Source of the DNA: Rhodococcus sp. RD6.2
GTDB taxonomy: Bacteria > Actinomycetota > Actinomycetes > Mycobacteriales > Mycobacteriaceae
Assembly: GCF_001040705.1 (NCBI RefSeq)
Contig: NZ_CVQP01000012.1
Location: forward strand, 62,001 to 126,000
Reading direction: 5' to 3'
Length of the DNA: 64,000 bases
The notes below the pieces were generated by a model that had not been told where the DNA came from, did no database searches, and saw only the letters and a list, made by a program, of their open reading frames with translations. The translations under genes were made by a program, and so were the position numbers. Below are positions 1-8,240 of this stretch, piece after piece. The number at the start of each line of letters is the position of its first letter. Position 1 is the stretch's first letter.

Positions 1-2
1 CC

Positions 3-419
3 CGCCACTACCTCAAGAATCTGGGTGGTTCCGACAAGGTCGACACCTACGTCGCGTTCGGCACCGCGCAGTACGGCTCGCCGGGCGCGTGCGGCCAACC
101 CGTCGGCGCGGAGGTGTGCCCCGGTACCGACTTCATGACGGCACTCAACTCCGGCGACGACACCCCCGGCGACACCGCCTACTACGGAATCCGCAGCGCA
201 CGAGAATGGGCGGACGGTCGACTCGACGGCGGACAGTGCCGGATGACCCCGACCCCGACCGCGGTCGACGGCGGAACCGACCACGCCCTCGAACCGGTCA
301 ACCTGCACGTCTGGGGTCAGGTGTCGGCGGCGCTCGCAGGACGCTGCGAGGGTGAGTTCGTCGACGATCGCGACGCCGCCTTCACCGCGGCGCAGACGCT
401 GTTCCCGAACGGGCGCTGA
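3..419 (+). CDS. Secreted lipase/esterase, C-terminal part (5' end outside window)
   Basis: The frame enters from the left edge and gives the last 138 residues before TGA. The segments KNLGG, VDTYVAFGTAQYG and LNSGDDTPGDT, with a paired-cysteine loop (ACGQPVGAEVC) and a closing NLHVWG, match the C-terminal half of actinobacterial class 2 lipases (alpha/beta hydrolases hydrolysing triacylglycerols or esters, usually exported). The nucleophile elbow and signal peptide would lie upstream, so activity cannot be judged. The histidine in NLHVWG is at the place expected for the catalytic histidine; that is inference from the family. It converges on the HTH gene with a gap of only 12 bases. Confidence 0.72.
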   Translation, partial: RHYLKNLGGSDKVDTYVAFGTAQYGSPGACGQPVGAEVCPGTDFMTALNSGDDTPGDTAYYGIRSAREWADGRLDGGQCRMTPTPTAVDGGTDHALEPVNLHVWGQVSAALAGRCEGEFVDDRDAAFTAAQTLFPNGR

Positions 420-431
420 GCAGGCTCGTCG

Positions 432-698
432 TCAGGACGCGACGTCGCGGTCGAGTCGTGTCGTGAGGGCAGTAGCGACCGTGTCGAGCGACAGGCCGAG
501 CGCGGTGGCGATGGCCCCCACGGTGAAGAAGGCCGGCGTTGCGATGCGTCCGGTTTCGATCTTGCGCAGCGTTTCGACGGAGATGCCTGCTTCGGCGGCG
601 ACGTCGACCATGCTGCGGTCGCCGCGGGCGCTCCGGAGGAGTCCACCGAGACGTCGGCCTCGTTCGATCTCGTTCGCTGTCAGCGGCTCACGCACCAT
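432..698 (-). CDS. Small XRE-type helix-turn-helix regulator
   Basis: An 88-residue protein that is almost only a Cro/CI-type helix-turn-helix: a helical lead-in (GRRLGGLLRSAR), then MVDVAAEAGIS and VETLRKIETGR, which fit the two helices of the HTH, and a last helix with a hydrophobic tail. It is a cytoplasmic DNA-binding protein. It is divergent from the methionine aminopeptidase gene with only 44 bases between starts, and the perfect palindrome at 710-721 lies in that gap. Control of itself and of the aminopeptidase gene is therefore the simplest reading. No effector domain is present, so the signal is unknown. Confidence 0.8.
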   Translation of the reverse strand: MVREPLTANEIERGRRLGGLLRSARGDRSMVDVAAEAGISVETLRKIETGRIATPAFFTVGAIATALGLSLDTVATALTTRLDRDVAS

Positions 699-709
699 GC
701 TCCTATAGT

Positions 710-721
710 AATACCGGTATT
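710..721. promoter_or_regulatory. Palindrome AATACCGGTATT in the divergent HTH/map promoter
   Basis: A perfect 12-bp palindrome lies between the starts of the HTH gene and the aminopeptidase gene. A TATAGT hexamer at 704-709 could be a -10 element on the plus strand, which would put the palindrome near the transcription start of map. An operator for the neighbouring XRE protein is inferred. Confidence 0.5.
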
Positions 722-742
722 GTTATTCGTTCCGGGAGGTCA

Positions 743-1537
743 GTGGTGGTCGAGTTGAAGACGGTCGGCGAGATCGAGGCGATGCGGGAAGCGGGACGCG
801 TCGTCGCGTCGGCGCTGGCCGCCGCACGCGAGGCAGCCGCGGTCGGAGTGACGCCCCGAGAACTCGACGCGGTGGCCGCGGCAGTCATCGCCGACGCGGG
901 CGCACGTCCCGCATTCCTGGGCTACCGGCCCGAGTGGGCGCCCACGCCGTTCCCGGGTGTCCTGTGTGTCAGCGTCAACGACGCCGTCGTCCACGCCATC
1001 CCGTCGGGCGACCCGCTCGGTGACGGCGACCTCGTCAGTATCGACTGCGGTGCGTACCTCGACGGCTGGTGCGGTGACTCGGCGATCAGCTTCGTCGTCG
1101 GCACCGCGAATCCACAGGATCTGCGGCTCGTCGCGGACACCGAAGAGGCGCTGGCCAGGGGAATTGCCGCGGCACGTCCGGGTGGCCGCCTCGGCGACAT
1201 CGGTTCCGCCATCGGGTCGTTCGCGCGTTCGCGCGGTCACGGGCTTCTCGCCGACCACGGGGGCCACGGAATCGGGCGGGCCATGCACGAGGACCCGGAC
1301 GTTCCCAACGAAGCGCGCCCCGGACGAGGAATGCGACTGCGCCCCGGCCTCGTCCTGGCCATCGAGCCCATGCTGATCCACGGCAGCCGGGGGCATCGCC
1401 CCCACACGGGGGACGACGACTACCGCCACGACCCCGACGGCTGGACCCTGCGCACCCTCTCCGGTGCCCGCGCTGCGCACAGCGAGCACACCGTCGCGAT
1501 CACCGAGGACGGACCGGTCGTCCTGACGGCAGCCTGA
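743..1537 (+). CDS. map: Type I methionine aminopeptidase
   Basis: Removes the initiator methionine from nascent proteins in the cytoplasm using two divalent metal ions. All five metal ligands are visible in order: the Asp of VSIDCG, the Asp of CGDSA, the His of GHGIGRAMH, the Glu of AIEPM and the Glu of SEHTVAI. The GTG at 743 (264 residues) is chosen because GGGAGG lies at 734-739; the GTG at 746 is equally possible. The reading frame stays open far upstream but that part has no family similarity. The C-terminal part carries an insert rich in His and Asp (GHRPHTGDDDYRHDPDG) before the last ligand. Actinobacteria often have several map genes; this one is paired with an HTH regulator and is not next to secY/adk, so it is probably an accessory copy. 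Confidence 0.9.
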   Translation: MVVELKTVGEIEAMREAGRVVASALAAAREAAAVGVTPRELDAVAAAVIADAGARPAFLGYRPEWAPTPFPGVLCVSVNDAVVHAIPSGDPLGDGDLVSIDCGAYLDGWCGDSAISFVVGTANPQDLRLVADTEEALARGIAAARPGGRLGDIGSAIGSFARSRGHGLLADHGGHGIGRAMHEDPDVPNEARPGRGMRLRPGLVLAIEPMLIHGSRGHRPHTGDDDYRHDPDGWTLRTLSGARAAHSEHTVAITEDGPVVLTAA

Positions 1538-1625
1538 CACCTCGTCGGAGAAGTGCCGAGTCCGATGAGTTTCCATCCTGGGACGGGTCTGTACTCCGAC
1601 CGCAGTTGACGGAAGGGTGGGTGGC

Positions 1626-2606
1626 ATGACAGAGAGCGCTGTACGCGACGAGTTCACTCCGCAGGCCGAGCAGTACCGACGCGAGCTCCTCGCGCACTGT
1701 TATCGGATGTCGGGATCGGTCCACGAGGCCGAGGACCTCGTGCAGGAGACGTACCTGAAGGCGTGGCGCGCCTACGACAAGTTCGAGGGCCGTTCTTCGC
1801 TGCGCACGTGGCTGTACCGCATCGCGACGACGACGTGCCTGACCGCGCTGGAGAACCGGGGCCGCCGTCCCCTGCCCACAGGGTTGGGAGCGCCGAGCTC
1901 CGATCCCGCGGACGACCTCGTCACTCGCGAGGAGGTGCCGTGGCTCGAACCCATCCCCGACGAGATGCTCGGCGTCGACGCGTCCGACCCGGCGACCGTC
2001 GCGACGTCCCGGGAGAGCCTGCGGCTCGCGCTCATTGCCGCGCTGCAGTTCCTGCCGCCGAAGCAGCGAGCCGTGCTGATCCTCCGGGAGGTTCTCGCGT
2101 GGCCCGCCGCCGACGTCGCCGCGATGCTCGACACCAGTACCGCTGCGGTCAACAGTGCACTGCAGCGGGCGCGGGCGCAGCTCGCGGAGGCGGCGCCCCG
2201 CGAGGACGCCGTCCTCGAGCCGGTCGATCCGGAGCAGCGCGCGCTGCTCGAGCGCTTCCAGTCCGCGTTCGAGAACTACGACATGGCCGCGCTGACCGAA
2301 CTGTTCACCCGGGACGCGGTGTGGGAGATGCCGCCGTTCGAGGGGTGGTACCAGGGCCCGGACGCGATTCGCACCCTCATCGAGACCAACTGTCCGGCAA
2401 AGGCTGCAGGCGACATGCGCCTGCTGCCGACGGTGTCGAACGGGCAGCCCGCGTTCGGCCTGTACATGCGCGGCGAGGACGGTGTTCATCGGGCGTTCCA
2501 GTTGCAGGTCGTCTCCCTCGGCCCGTCCGGGATCGGTCACGTCACCGTGTTCTTCGACCTGTCCCTGTTCGCGAAGTTCTCTCTGCCGGAGGTGTTTCCG
2601 TCATGA
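1626..2606 (+). CDS. ECF RNA polymerase sigma factor with C-terminal SnoaL-like domain
   Basis: A 326-residue group 4 sigma factor. Region 2 is at about residues 15-85 (YRMSGSVHEAEDLVQETYLKAW, then SLRTWLYRIATT) and region 4 at about 135-190 (LPPKQRAVLILREVLAW, then AADVAAMLDTSTAAVNSALQRAR). The rest, from about 200, looks like a SnoaL/NTF2 fold (MPPFEGWYQGPDAIRTLI), as in the SigG/SigJ-like families where this tail controls activity in place of a separate anti-sigma factor. ATG 1626 is preferred over GTG 1617 because GGAAGGGTGGG precedes it. Its stop overlaps the next start (ATGA), so the two are translationally coupled. The regulon cannot be told. Confidence 0.88.
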   Translation: MTESAVRDEFTPQAEQYRRELLAHCYRMSGSVHEAEDLVQETYLKAWRAYDKFEGRSSLRTWLYRIATTTCLTALENRGRRPLPTGLGAPSSDPADDLVTREEVPWLEPIPDEMLGVDASDPATVATSRESLRLALIAALQFLPPKQRAVLILREVLAWPAADVAAMLDTSTAAVNSALQRARAQLAEAAPREDAVLEPVDPEQRALLERFQSAFENYDMAALTELFTRDAVWEMPPFEGWYQGPDAIRTLIETNCPAKAAGDMRLLPTVSNGQPAFGLYMRGEDGVHRAFQLQVVSLGPSGIGHVTVFFDLSLFAKFSLPEVFPS

Positions 2607-3172
2607 CGGCGGGCCGGGTCGTCCCGCCGCTCGCGGACCCGGTCGCGTTGCTCGGTGCGGCGATGCGGTACACGGATGCGGTGCTGAGTCGGGTCACCGT
2701 CGGCGACCTGACCAGCCCGACGCCCTGTGCGGACTGGAATCTGCAGGAGTTGTTGGCGCACATGCACGAGTCGCTGGTGGTCCTCGACGAGGTCGCGTTG
2801 GACCGTGCGGTGGTCCTGCGTCCGGCCGCGGAGGCCGTCGTGGCCGATCCCGTTGCGGCGGTGCGGGGCAGGGGTGCTCGACTGCTGAGGTCGTGGTCGC
2901 GTACCGACCGCGGTGTCGTTCGCGTGGGCGGTGCCGCGCTGCCGTCCGACTACGCGGCCGCGGCAGGCGCGCTCGAGGTCGCGGTGCACGGCTGGGACGT
3001 GTCGTGGGCGCTGGGCACGCCGACGCCGGTGCCGTCGGCGCTGGCGACGGAATTGCTCTTCTATGCAGAGGTGTTCGTTCCCGACGACGACCGGGAAGGT
3101 CGGTTCGCTGCGCCCCGGGTGTCGTCGTCGCCCGAGCCGGGGGAGCGGCTGCTCGCGTTTCTCGGCCGCTGA
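2603..3172 (+). CDS. DinB-like metal-binding protein (TIGR03086/maleylpyruvate isomerase N-terminal type)
   Basis: A 189-residue four-helix-bundle protein of the DinB/mycothiol-dependent enzyme type. The opening (LLGAAMRYTDAVLSRV, then TPCADWNLQELLAHM) and the later HGWDVSWALG are the hallmarks of this family; the His of LLAHM and the His of VHGWD are the expected metal ligands. Such proteins usually serve mycothiol-dependent isomerases or transferases, but many have no known substrate, and none can be named here. The ATG overlaps the sigma factor stop codon, so both are made from one transcript that ends at the strong hairpin 3180-3216. Confidence 0.8.
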   Translation: MTAGRVVPPLADPVALLGAAMRYTDAVLSRVTVGDLTSPTPCADWNLQELLAHMHESLVVLDEVALDRAVVLRPAAEAVVADPVAAVRGRGARLLRSWSRTDRGVVRVGGAALPSDYAAAAGALEVAVHGWDVSWALGTPTPVPSALATELLFYAEVFVPDDDREGRFAAPRVSSSPEPGERLLAFLGR

Positions 3173-3179
3173 CACACTC

Positions 3180-3216
3180 TGTGGGATTCCTCCCTGAATC
3201 AGGGAGGAATCCCACA
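3180..3216 (+). terminator. Strong hairpin terminator after the sigma factor operon
   Basis: A perfect 16-bp inverted repeat (3180-3195 with 3201-3216) around a five-base loop, followed by TTTC. It starts 8 bases after the stop codon of the DinB-like gene. The stem is symmetric, so it can also stop antisense transcription. Confidence 0.85.
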
Positions 3217-3315
3217 TTTCTGTCTGCGACCGATGAATTCCCCGACGCTCCCCGGTCTGTTCCTACGACTACTCCGCGCATCCCGTGCGGGGCATCGGAA
3301 CCGAAGGAGCAGGCC

Positions 3316-3747
3316 ATGACCGCCACCCCGATCGTCGCGTCCACCCGTACCGCCGACCCGGCGGTGACGCCGAAGGCCCGCCTCGCCGGCATCGTCGTCA
3401 CCACACTGGTGGTGGCGTTCCTGCTGTTCGACTCGGCAATCCACCTCGCGAACATTCAGCCGGTGCGGGATTCGATGGCGGAGTACGGCTTCCCGGACTA
3501 CGCGCCGTACGTCATGGGCATCGTGATGCTCGTCTGCCTCGCGCTGTACCTGATCCCGATGACGTCGATCCTCGGCGCGGTCCTGCTCACCGGCTACCTC
3601 GGCGGCGCAGTCGCCTGCAACATTCTCACCGAACAGCCGCTCGTCAGCACGATCCTGTCCCCGGTCTACGTCGGCATCTTCGTCTGGGGTGGCCTGTACC
3701 TCCGCGACGCCGAGGTCCGTCGGATCATGCCGCTCGTCCGCCGCTGA
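3316..3747 (+). CDS. DoxX-like integral membrane protein
   Basis: A 143-residue protein with four hydrophobic segments (about residues 28-46, 68-85, 88-106 and 113-128). The pattern FLLFDSAIHL in the first segment, then MGIVMLVCLALYLIP, GAVLLTGYLGGAVACNI and the closing LRD resembles the DoxX-like family of small membrane proteins, whose role is mostly unknown and in some cases tied to quinone or redox balance. ATG 3316 follows GAAGGAG at 3303-3309. It is a single gene between two hairpins, so it is its own transcription unit. Confidence 0.72.
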   Translation: MTATPIVASTRTADPAVTPKARLAGIVVTTLVVAFLLFDSAIHLANIQPVRDSMAEYGFPDYAPYVMGIVMLVCLALYLIPMTSILGAVLLTGYLGGAVACNILTEQPLVSTILSPVYVGIFVWGGLYLRDAEVRRIMPLVRR

Positions 3748-3767
3748 TCCGCCCCATCCGCCCACAG

Positions 3768-3816
3768 GGTGAGGGGAACCCCCAGTCGGTCGGACCGGCT
3801 GGAGGTTCCCCTCACC
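3768..3816 (+). terminator. Hairpin terminator after the DoxX-like gene
   Basis: Arms 3768-3780 and 3804-3816 pair perfectly over 13 bp, and the enclosed bases form a second stem (CAGTCGGTC with GACCGGCTG). There is no T-run, so it resembles the T-less GC-rich terminators common in actinobacteria. Confidence 0.7.
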
Positions 3817-3890
3817 AGGGTGAAAGATCAGGGTCAGGATCAGGGTGTCGCCGGATGTGCGGGCACCCTCCCGAACGGCAGGCTGAGGCC

Positions 3891-4091
3891 ATGACATTCG
3901 AAGCGAACACCCCCAAGCCCCTCGCCCGTTCCGCGACGCAGCGCATGCTCGGCGGCGTGTGCGGCGGCGTCGCCGAGTACTTCGACGTCGACGCCAACCT
4001 CGTCCGCGCAGGCGCCGTGATCGCTGCTTTCGTCACCGGCGGCACCGCCGCACTCGTCTACCTGGCGTTGTGGATGCTGCTGCCCAGCTGA
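3891..4091 (+). CDS. PspC-domain membrane protein
   Basis: A 66-residue protein made of a single PspC domain: RSATQRMLGGVCGGVAEYFDVD with its conserved glycines, followed by one transmembrane stretch of about 25 residues (AVIAAFVTGGTAALVYLALWMLL). PspC proteins sense or react to membrane stress; mini versions like this are common in actinobacteria and their partner is unknown. ATG 3891 is in good agreement with the family start. A direct repeat of GATCAGGGT (3827-3835 and 3839-3847) sits upstream, of no known meaning. It converges on the LuxR-type gene. Confidence 0.85.
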   Translation: MTFEANTPKPLARSATQRMLGGVCGGVAEYFDVDANLVRAGAVIAAFVTGGTAALVYLALWMLLPS

Positions 4092-4109
4092 GTCGGACGG
4101 ATCCAAGCG

Positions 4110-6683
4110 CTACTCGCGCGCCAGGAACGCTGCCACCTCGGACCTGTCGTGGCAGCCGAGTTTCGTTGTCAGCCGATACAAGTGGCCTTCCACCGTGCGG
4201 ACCGACACGACGAGACGGTTGGCGATCTCCCGATTCGACAGGCCTCGGGCGACCATCGCGGCCACCTCACTCTCGCGCGCTGTCATCGTCTGTGCCGACC
4301 TCGCGACGGCGTCCAGGGCGGGCGTGTGAGCGCCGCCGCAATCGGCGGCGATGCGGAAGGCGCGGGCTCCGGCGGTCAGTGCGGATCCGCGCTGACCGTG
4401 TTGTCGGAACGCCCAACATGCGTGGGCGGCAGCGTCCGCGGCTGACAGTCGGTCGCCGAATCGTTCGAAAGCCGTTGAGGCCGCGGTGAGTGCGTCGCCG
4501 TCGAGCACGTTGAGTGCCTCGGCGTATGCGGCGGATGCCTCCGCCCGCGGACCGTCCACGATGTGGATCAGTTCCCGCAGCCGGTGCCTGCCCGCAGCGT
4601 CCCCGAAGCGCACTGCGGTGTGCAGGGCCATGAGTTCGTGTGCAGGCTGGCCGAGCGCACGGGCGCAGTCGGCGGCCGCCCGCGCCGACGCGCGTGCATC
4701 GACGGTCGCGTGGCGGCTGGCATGGACCCACGCGCCGGCCAGAGCGACCTCTGGGTCGAGGTGCGTGTACGCCGGGTGGCGTTGCCGTTCAAGTTCTTCC
4801 AATGCCTCGGTGGCCTCGGCGACCCGGCCGGACATCGCAAGGGTCTGAGTGAGATCGAGCAGGCAGAACAGCGTCCACCCGGCGATCCCGAAGACGGGCT
4901 GCAGCAGGGCCCGGGCCTCCGTCAGACGGGCCAGCGCGTCGACGAGGTTGCCGGCCGCGAACGCGGCCTGCCCGGCGAGGGTGGCTACCATCGCCTGCGG
5001 TGCGCCGGTGGCGTCGTTCGAGTCCTCCACGACGCGTTCCGCGACCGCCACAGCCTCCCCGATCTGGCCCGCTCTGCGAAGCCCGCCGATGTGCGCGTGC
5101 GCCAGCGGCAGCATCAGGTAGGGCACGCCGTCGGCATGCGTGGCGCGCAGGTAGCACCGCGCGGCCTCGTCGCGGAGATCGTCGGTACGGCCGAGGTCGC
5201 CGAGGCCGATCGCAAGGGCCCAACCTGCGAGCATCGCCGTGGCGTCACCGACGTCGGCTCGACCCAGGACGGCCGAGGCAGCCACGGCTGCCTCGTCGGG
5301 CCGGCCTCGCACGGCGAGAACCGCCGCCCGCAGTGCATGTAGGGTGGCGAGGCATTCCGCCGATCGAACGGACGACTCCGCTTCGGAGAGAACGCGTTCC
5401 GCGTCCATGGCCATGCCGAGCTCCCACAGTAGGTTGCTGGTCCGGGCTACCGCGACCTCGGTTCGCTCGACATCGGTTCCTGCGAGATCGCCCATGGCGC
5501 TGAGGATGTCGTCTGCCTGCCTTCCCTGCCCCAGCGCCATCAAGGCGACGGCCTGGGTGAGGCTCGCATGGAAGCCGCCGCCTGCCCGCACCGCGGCGTC
5601 GGCCAGATGCTCGCCGAGGGTCGGGTCGAACTGTCGGAATGCGGCACGGGCCGTCGCGATGAACAGCAGCGGGTCGGCGTCCCGATCGGAGTCGGCCAGT
5701 AGCGCGGCCCGCCGCAGTCGGTCGTCGGGGCCGACTCGGTCGGCGAGGGCGCCCGCCAACCGTCCCCGCAGTCTGCGTGCGCAGAGCACTCCCATCCGAT
5801 CGCGTCGCACCTCGCCATACAACGGATGCGTCAACCGTACCTCGAGGCGTCCGGCGCGTTCCCGGGCCGAGATCAGGGCGCGTGCTTCCACACTCTCGAG
5901 CGCCTGCGGATCGGTCAGTTCGGCCAGGATGGCCGCATCGACAGGTTCTTCAAGGGCGAGCAGATCGACGACCTCGATCTCGGGATCCGACAGGCCGGCC
6001 AGTTGTGCCTCGACCAGATCGCGAAGCCCCGCAGGCAACGCAGGAGACGTCCGCTCGCCGTTGACGGCGTCGTCGATCAGGTGGCGAAGATACAGTGCGT
6101 TGCCGCGCGACAGTTCCCACATCCGCAATCGGGTGGAGACGTCCGCGGCCCGCCCGAGGGCGACCTCCACCAGATTGTCCGATGCCGTCCTGGACAGTGG
6201 CAGCAGATCCAGTCGCTCGACCGCACAGTCCTTCCAGAGCTCGGTCACCTCGTCCGGGGAAGGCTCACCGGAGCGGACGGTGATGAGTGCGGTCGCGCGG
6301 TGCTGGGTGACGAGTTGGCGTACCAGGAACGCGGACAGCGGATCGAGCAGGTGCGCGTCGTCGATCGCGACGACCACCTCGGGGTGTCCGTCGGCGCCGG
6401 TCAGTTCGTCGAGCAGGTGCCGCACCGCCTGCGTCGGATCGGTATGCGGGACGTCGACGACGCCGGCGAATGCACCGAAGGGGATGGTGCGCGCGGAACG
6501 GGTCGCACCGACCCAGTGGACGAGGCTACCGCGGGACTCGGCGGCCGTCGCCGCCTCGCGGGCCAGACGAGTCTTCCCGACACCGGTCGGCCCCGCGAGC
6601 ACGATTCCGATGCGTCCGGTCACTGCGGCGTTGACGAGCCGGAACTCCTCTGCGCGACCCGTCAGCGGCCAGTCGCGGCCCAT
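4110..6683 (-). CDS. Large ATP-binding LuxR-type (MalT-like) transcription regulator
   Basis: An 857-residue protein with an N-terminal AAA/STAND ATPase (P-loop GPTGVGKTRLA at about residues 33-43; VVAIDDAHLLDP as Walker B), a long alanine-rich helical-repeat middle part, and a C-terminal LuxR helix-turn-helix in the last 60 residues (MTARESEVAAMVARGLSNREIA, then VSVRTVEGHLYRLTTKLG). ATG 6683 (MGRDWPLTGRAEEF) is chosen over the longer frame, whose extra 58 residues are arginine-rich and not family-like. Members bind small ligands and activate nearby operons. The secreted-protein genes directly upstream on the same strand are possible but unproven targets. Confidence 0.88.
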   Translation of the reverse strand: MGRDWPLTGRAEEFRLVNAAVTGRIGIVLAGPTGVGKTRLAREAATAAESRGSLVHWVGATRSARTIPFGAFAGVVDVPHTDPTQAVRHLLDELTGADGHPEVVVAIDDAHLLDPLSAFLVRQLVTQHRATALITVRSGEPSPDEVTELWKDCAVERLDLLPLSRTASDNLVEVALGRAADVSTRLRMWELSRGNALYLRHLIDDAVNGERTSPALPAGLRDLVEAQLAGLSDPEIEVVDLLALEEPVDAAILAELTDPQALESVEARALISARERAGRLEVRLTHPLYGEVRRDRMGVLCARRLRGRLAGALADRVGPDDRLRRAALLADSDRDADPLLFIATARAAFRQFDPTLGEHLADAAVRAGGGFHASLTQAVALMALGQGRQADDILSAMGDLAGTDVERTEVAVARTSNLLWELGMAMDAERVLSEAESSVRSAECLATLHALRAAVLAVRGRPDEAAVAASAVLGRADVGDATAMLAGWALAIGLGDLGRTDDLRDEAARCYLRATHADGVPYLMLPLAHAHIGGLRRAGQIGEAVAVAERVVEDSNDATGAPQAMVATLAGQAAFAAGNLVDALARLTEARALLQPVFGIAGWTLFCLLDLTQTLAMSGRVAEATEALEELERQRHPAYTHLDPEVALAGAWVHASRHATVDARASARAAADCARALGQPAHELMALHTAVRFGDAAGRHRLRELIHIVDGPRAEASAAYAEALNVLDGDALTAASTAFERFGDRLSAADAAAHACWAFRQHGQRGSALTAGARAFRIAADCGGAHTPALDAVARSAQTMTARESEVAAMVARGLSNREIANRLVVSVRTVEGHLYRLTTKLGCHDRSEVAAFLARE

Positions 6684-6721
6684 GAACCCATCATAGGAAG
6701 CCCGGCAAGCGAGCTCGGGGC

Positions 6722-7150
6722 CTACAGAAGGGTGGGGTCGGAGGCCAGGGCACCGAGCCCGATCTGGATCACGAAGGTGTCGATGAAGTCGAGCAGCGGA
6801 TTCGGTTCGGCCACGGTGACGAAGTAGCTGGGTGTCTTCCACACCCCGGCCAAGCACCTGACCCGGACGGTTGTCTCACCGCGCGGGACATTCGTGAAGA
6901 GGAAGGACTCGGGCTGTCCCGGTCCCCCGAAATGCGGGGAGTCGGGCACCCAGGTGCTCGTCTCGTTGTCCCAGTAGTAGGCGAGGCAGTAGTCCAGGTC
7001 GGCTGACGGAGCGGCTGTCACCTGGATTCTGCCGCGGCCTGCCTCGACGGTCGGGTCGGTGTAGGCGCTCGCGACGCCAGCGCTCGTGAACATCAGGGCA
7101 GACACCGCCGCGGTCGTCACCAGACTCGCGCGGGCCGTGCGTCCAGACAT
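6722..7150 (-). CDS. Small secreted two-cysteine protein, paralogue A
   Basis: A 142-residue protein with a signal peptide (Arg at 4 and 7, hydrophobic core to about residue 25, cleavage near GVASA-Y). The mature part has GRGRIQVTA, exactly two cysteines (DYC and VRC) that could form a disulphide, and the C-terminal block NPLLDFIDTFVIQIGLGALASDPTLL cut by a short spacer. The same layout is seen in the genes at 7236-7679 and 10667-11083. No known family is recognised; a beta-sandwich is likely from the alternating pattern. GGAGG stands 5 bases before the ATG. It lies 85 bases after the paralogue at 7236, probably on the same transcript. Confidence 0.78.
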   Translation of the reverse strand: MSGRTARASLVTTAAVSALMFTSAGVASAYTDPTVEAGRGRIQVTAAPSADLDYCLAYYWDNETSTWVPDSPHFGGPGQPESFLFTNVPRGETTVRVRCLAGVWKTPSYFVTVAEPNPLLDFIDTFVIQIGLGALASDPTLL

Positions 7151-7235
7151 GATTGCCTCCTTCGTGGCGGGTGTCAGTCGAGGGTCGGGTCCGAGAACCA
7201 GGTCTCTGCTCCCGACTCGGCAGCGTCCGGAGGTT

Positions 7236-7679
7236 TCACCTCAGCGTCTGATCGGATGCCAGATCGCCCAGGCCGACGGCGATCAGGAAGTTGTCGAGCA
7301 GGTCGAGGAACGGGTTCGCCGGTGAGACCGTGATCTGTGCCTGGCCGGCAGAGTTGAGCGCGGTGTCGGTGGTGGCGTCGTTGCACAGGACCGTGACGCT
7401 GTAGTTGTCGGCCGGGACGTTCTCGTATCGGTATCTGGCCACCTGGCCGGCAGGTGCGCTGAATTGGGGTCCGGGGACGGTGCTGCCGTTGCCGATCACA
7501 CTGGCATCACACAGCACAGGGAACGTCTCGGTCTCAACTGTGAGCAGGATGCGTCCCCGCCCGCCGAGAACTCCGTAGTCACCGGACTCGTGGGCTGCCT
7601 GAGCGGGCACCGCCGAACTCGTCACAAGGACACCGATGGCGACCGCGGCCACGAGGATCCGAGAATGCGTCGCGCTCAT
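7236..7679 (-). CDS. Small secreted two-cysteine protein, paralogue B
   Basis: A 147-residue protein with a clear signal peptide (MSATHSRILVAAVAIGVLV, cleavage near AQA-A). The mature part starts with GGRGRILLTV, has two cysteines (VLCDAS and VLCND), the phrase YENVPADNYSVTV that mirrors FTNVPRGETTVRV of paralogue A, and ends PANPFLDLLDNFL...VGLGDLASDQTLR. The ATG at 7679 with AAGGAG upstream replaces the longer frame, whose first 43 residues lack a signal. Function is unknown; an envelope or secreted role is inferred from the signal peptide and the neighbouring cell-wall genes. Confidence 0.78.
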   Translation of the reverse strand: MSATHSRILVAAVAIGVLVTSSAVPAQAAHESGDYGVLGGRGRILLTVETETFPVLCDASVIGNGSTVPGPQFSAPAGQVARYRYENVPADNYSVTVLCNDATTDTALNSAGQAQITVSPANPFLDLLDNFLIAVGLGDLASDQTLR

Positions 7680-8240
7680 GGTGACTCCTTCCACGTGCAG
7701 TAGCGCCGAGTCCTTCCTCCTCGGACGAGTCCGGCCCAGGTACCGAACGTCGACCAATGCCCGCTCAGCCAAACGGAGGGCGGCCTCGACCGTTGCACGA
7801 TCAATCATGGAACGCCGCCCTCGGACGAACGCGGGTAATCGTCTACTCGAATCGGCATCCGACTACTCGCATGGTGGTACTCGCACTCGGGGGACTTCCT
7901 GTCGCGCTGCGGTGCCGACCAGTCGGTACGCACACGCCCGGCGCCCGGTTCATCTCTTCCGATCGGACTCCCTGTACTGCGCGATCATTTCCGCGACCGG
8001 AAGAAATGGGTAGCGCGCGGGCGATTCGGGTAGATGCATACTCGCTCCCGGTTGGCCACGGTGTTGGACGATTGCCTGGCCCGGCCTTCCTGGAGTCGCT
8101 CGATCGGTGCCGTCTGTGCAGAACTTTCGGACGTGATCCTTGCGATGGCGGCGGATGCAGAAGGTCGGGGTGCGACACCTCGCCACGTTGCCGATCAGAA
8201 GCCGTGCGTACGCCGCCCGCTCGAACGGAAGGGAGTTCCG
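7680..8240. other. Non-coding stretch between divergent secreted-protein genes
   Basis: About 560 bases with no supported gene. It must contain the promoters of the minus-strand pair ending at 6722 and of the plus-strand gene at 8241. It holds CTACTCGAATCGG (7843-7855) followed by CGACTACTCG (7860-7869); the first is also found upstream of the third paralogue (about 11178-11190). Nothing else was seen. Confidence 0.5.

Noticed and set aside
8034-8240. 69-codon N-terminal extension of the secreted protein starting at 8241
   Set aside because: It would hide the signal peptide; GGAAGGGAG stands directly before ATG 8241.
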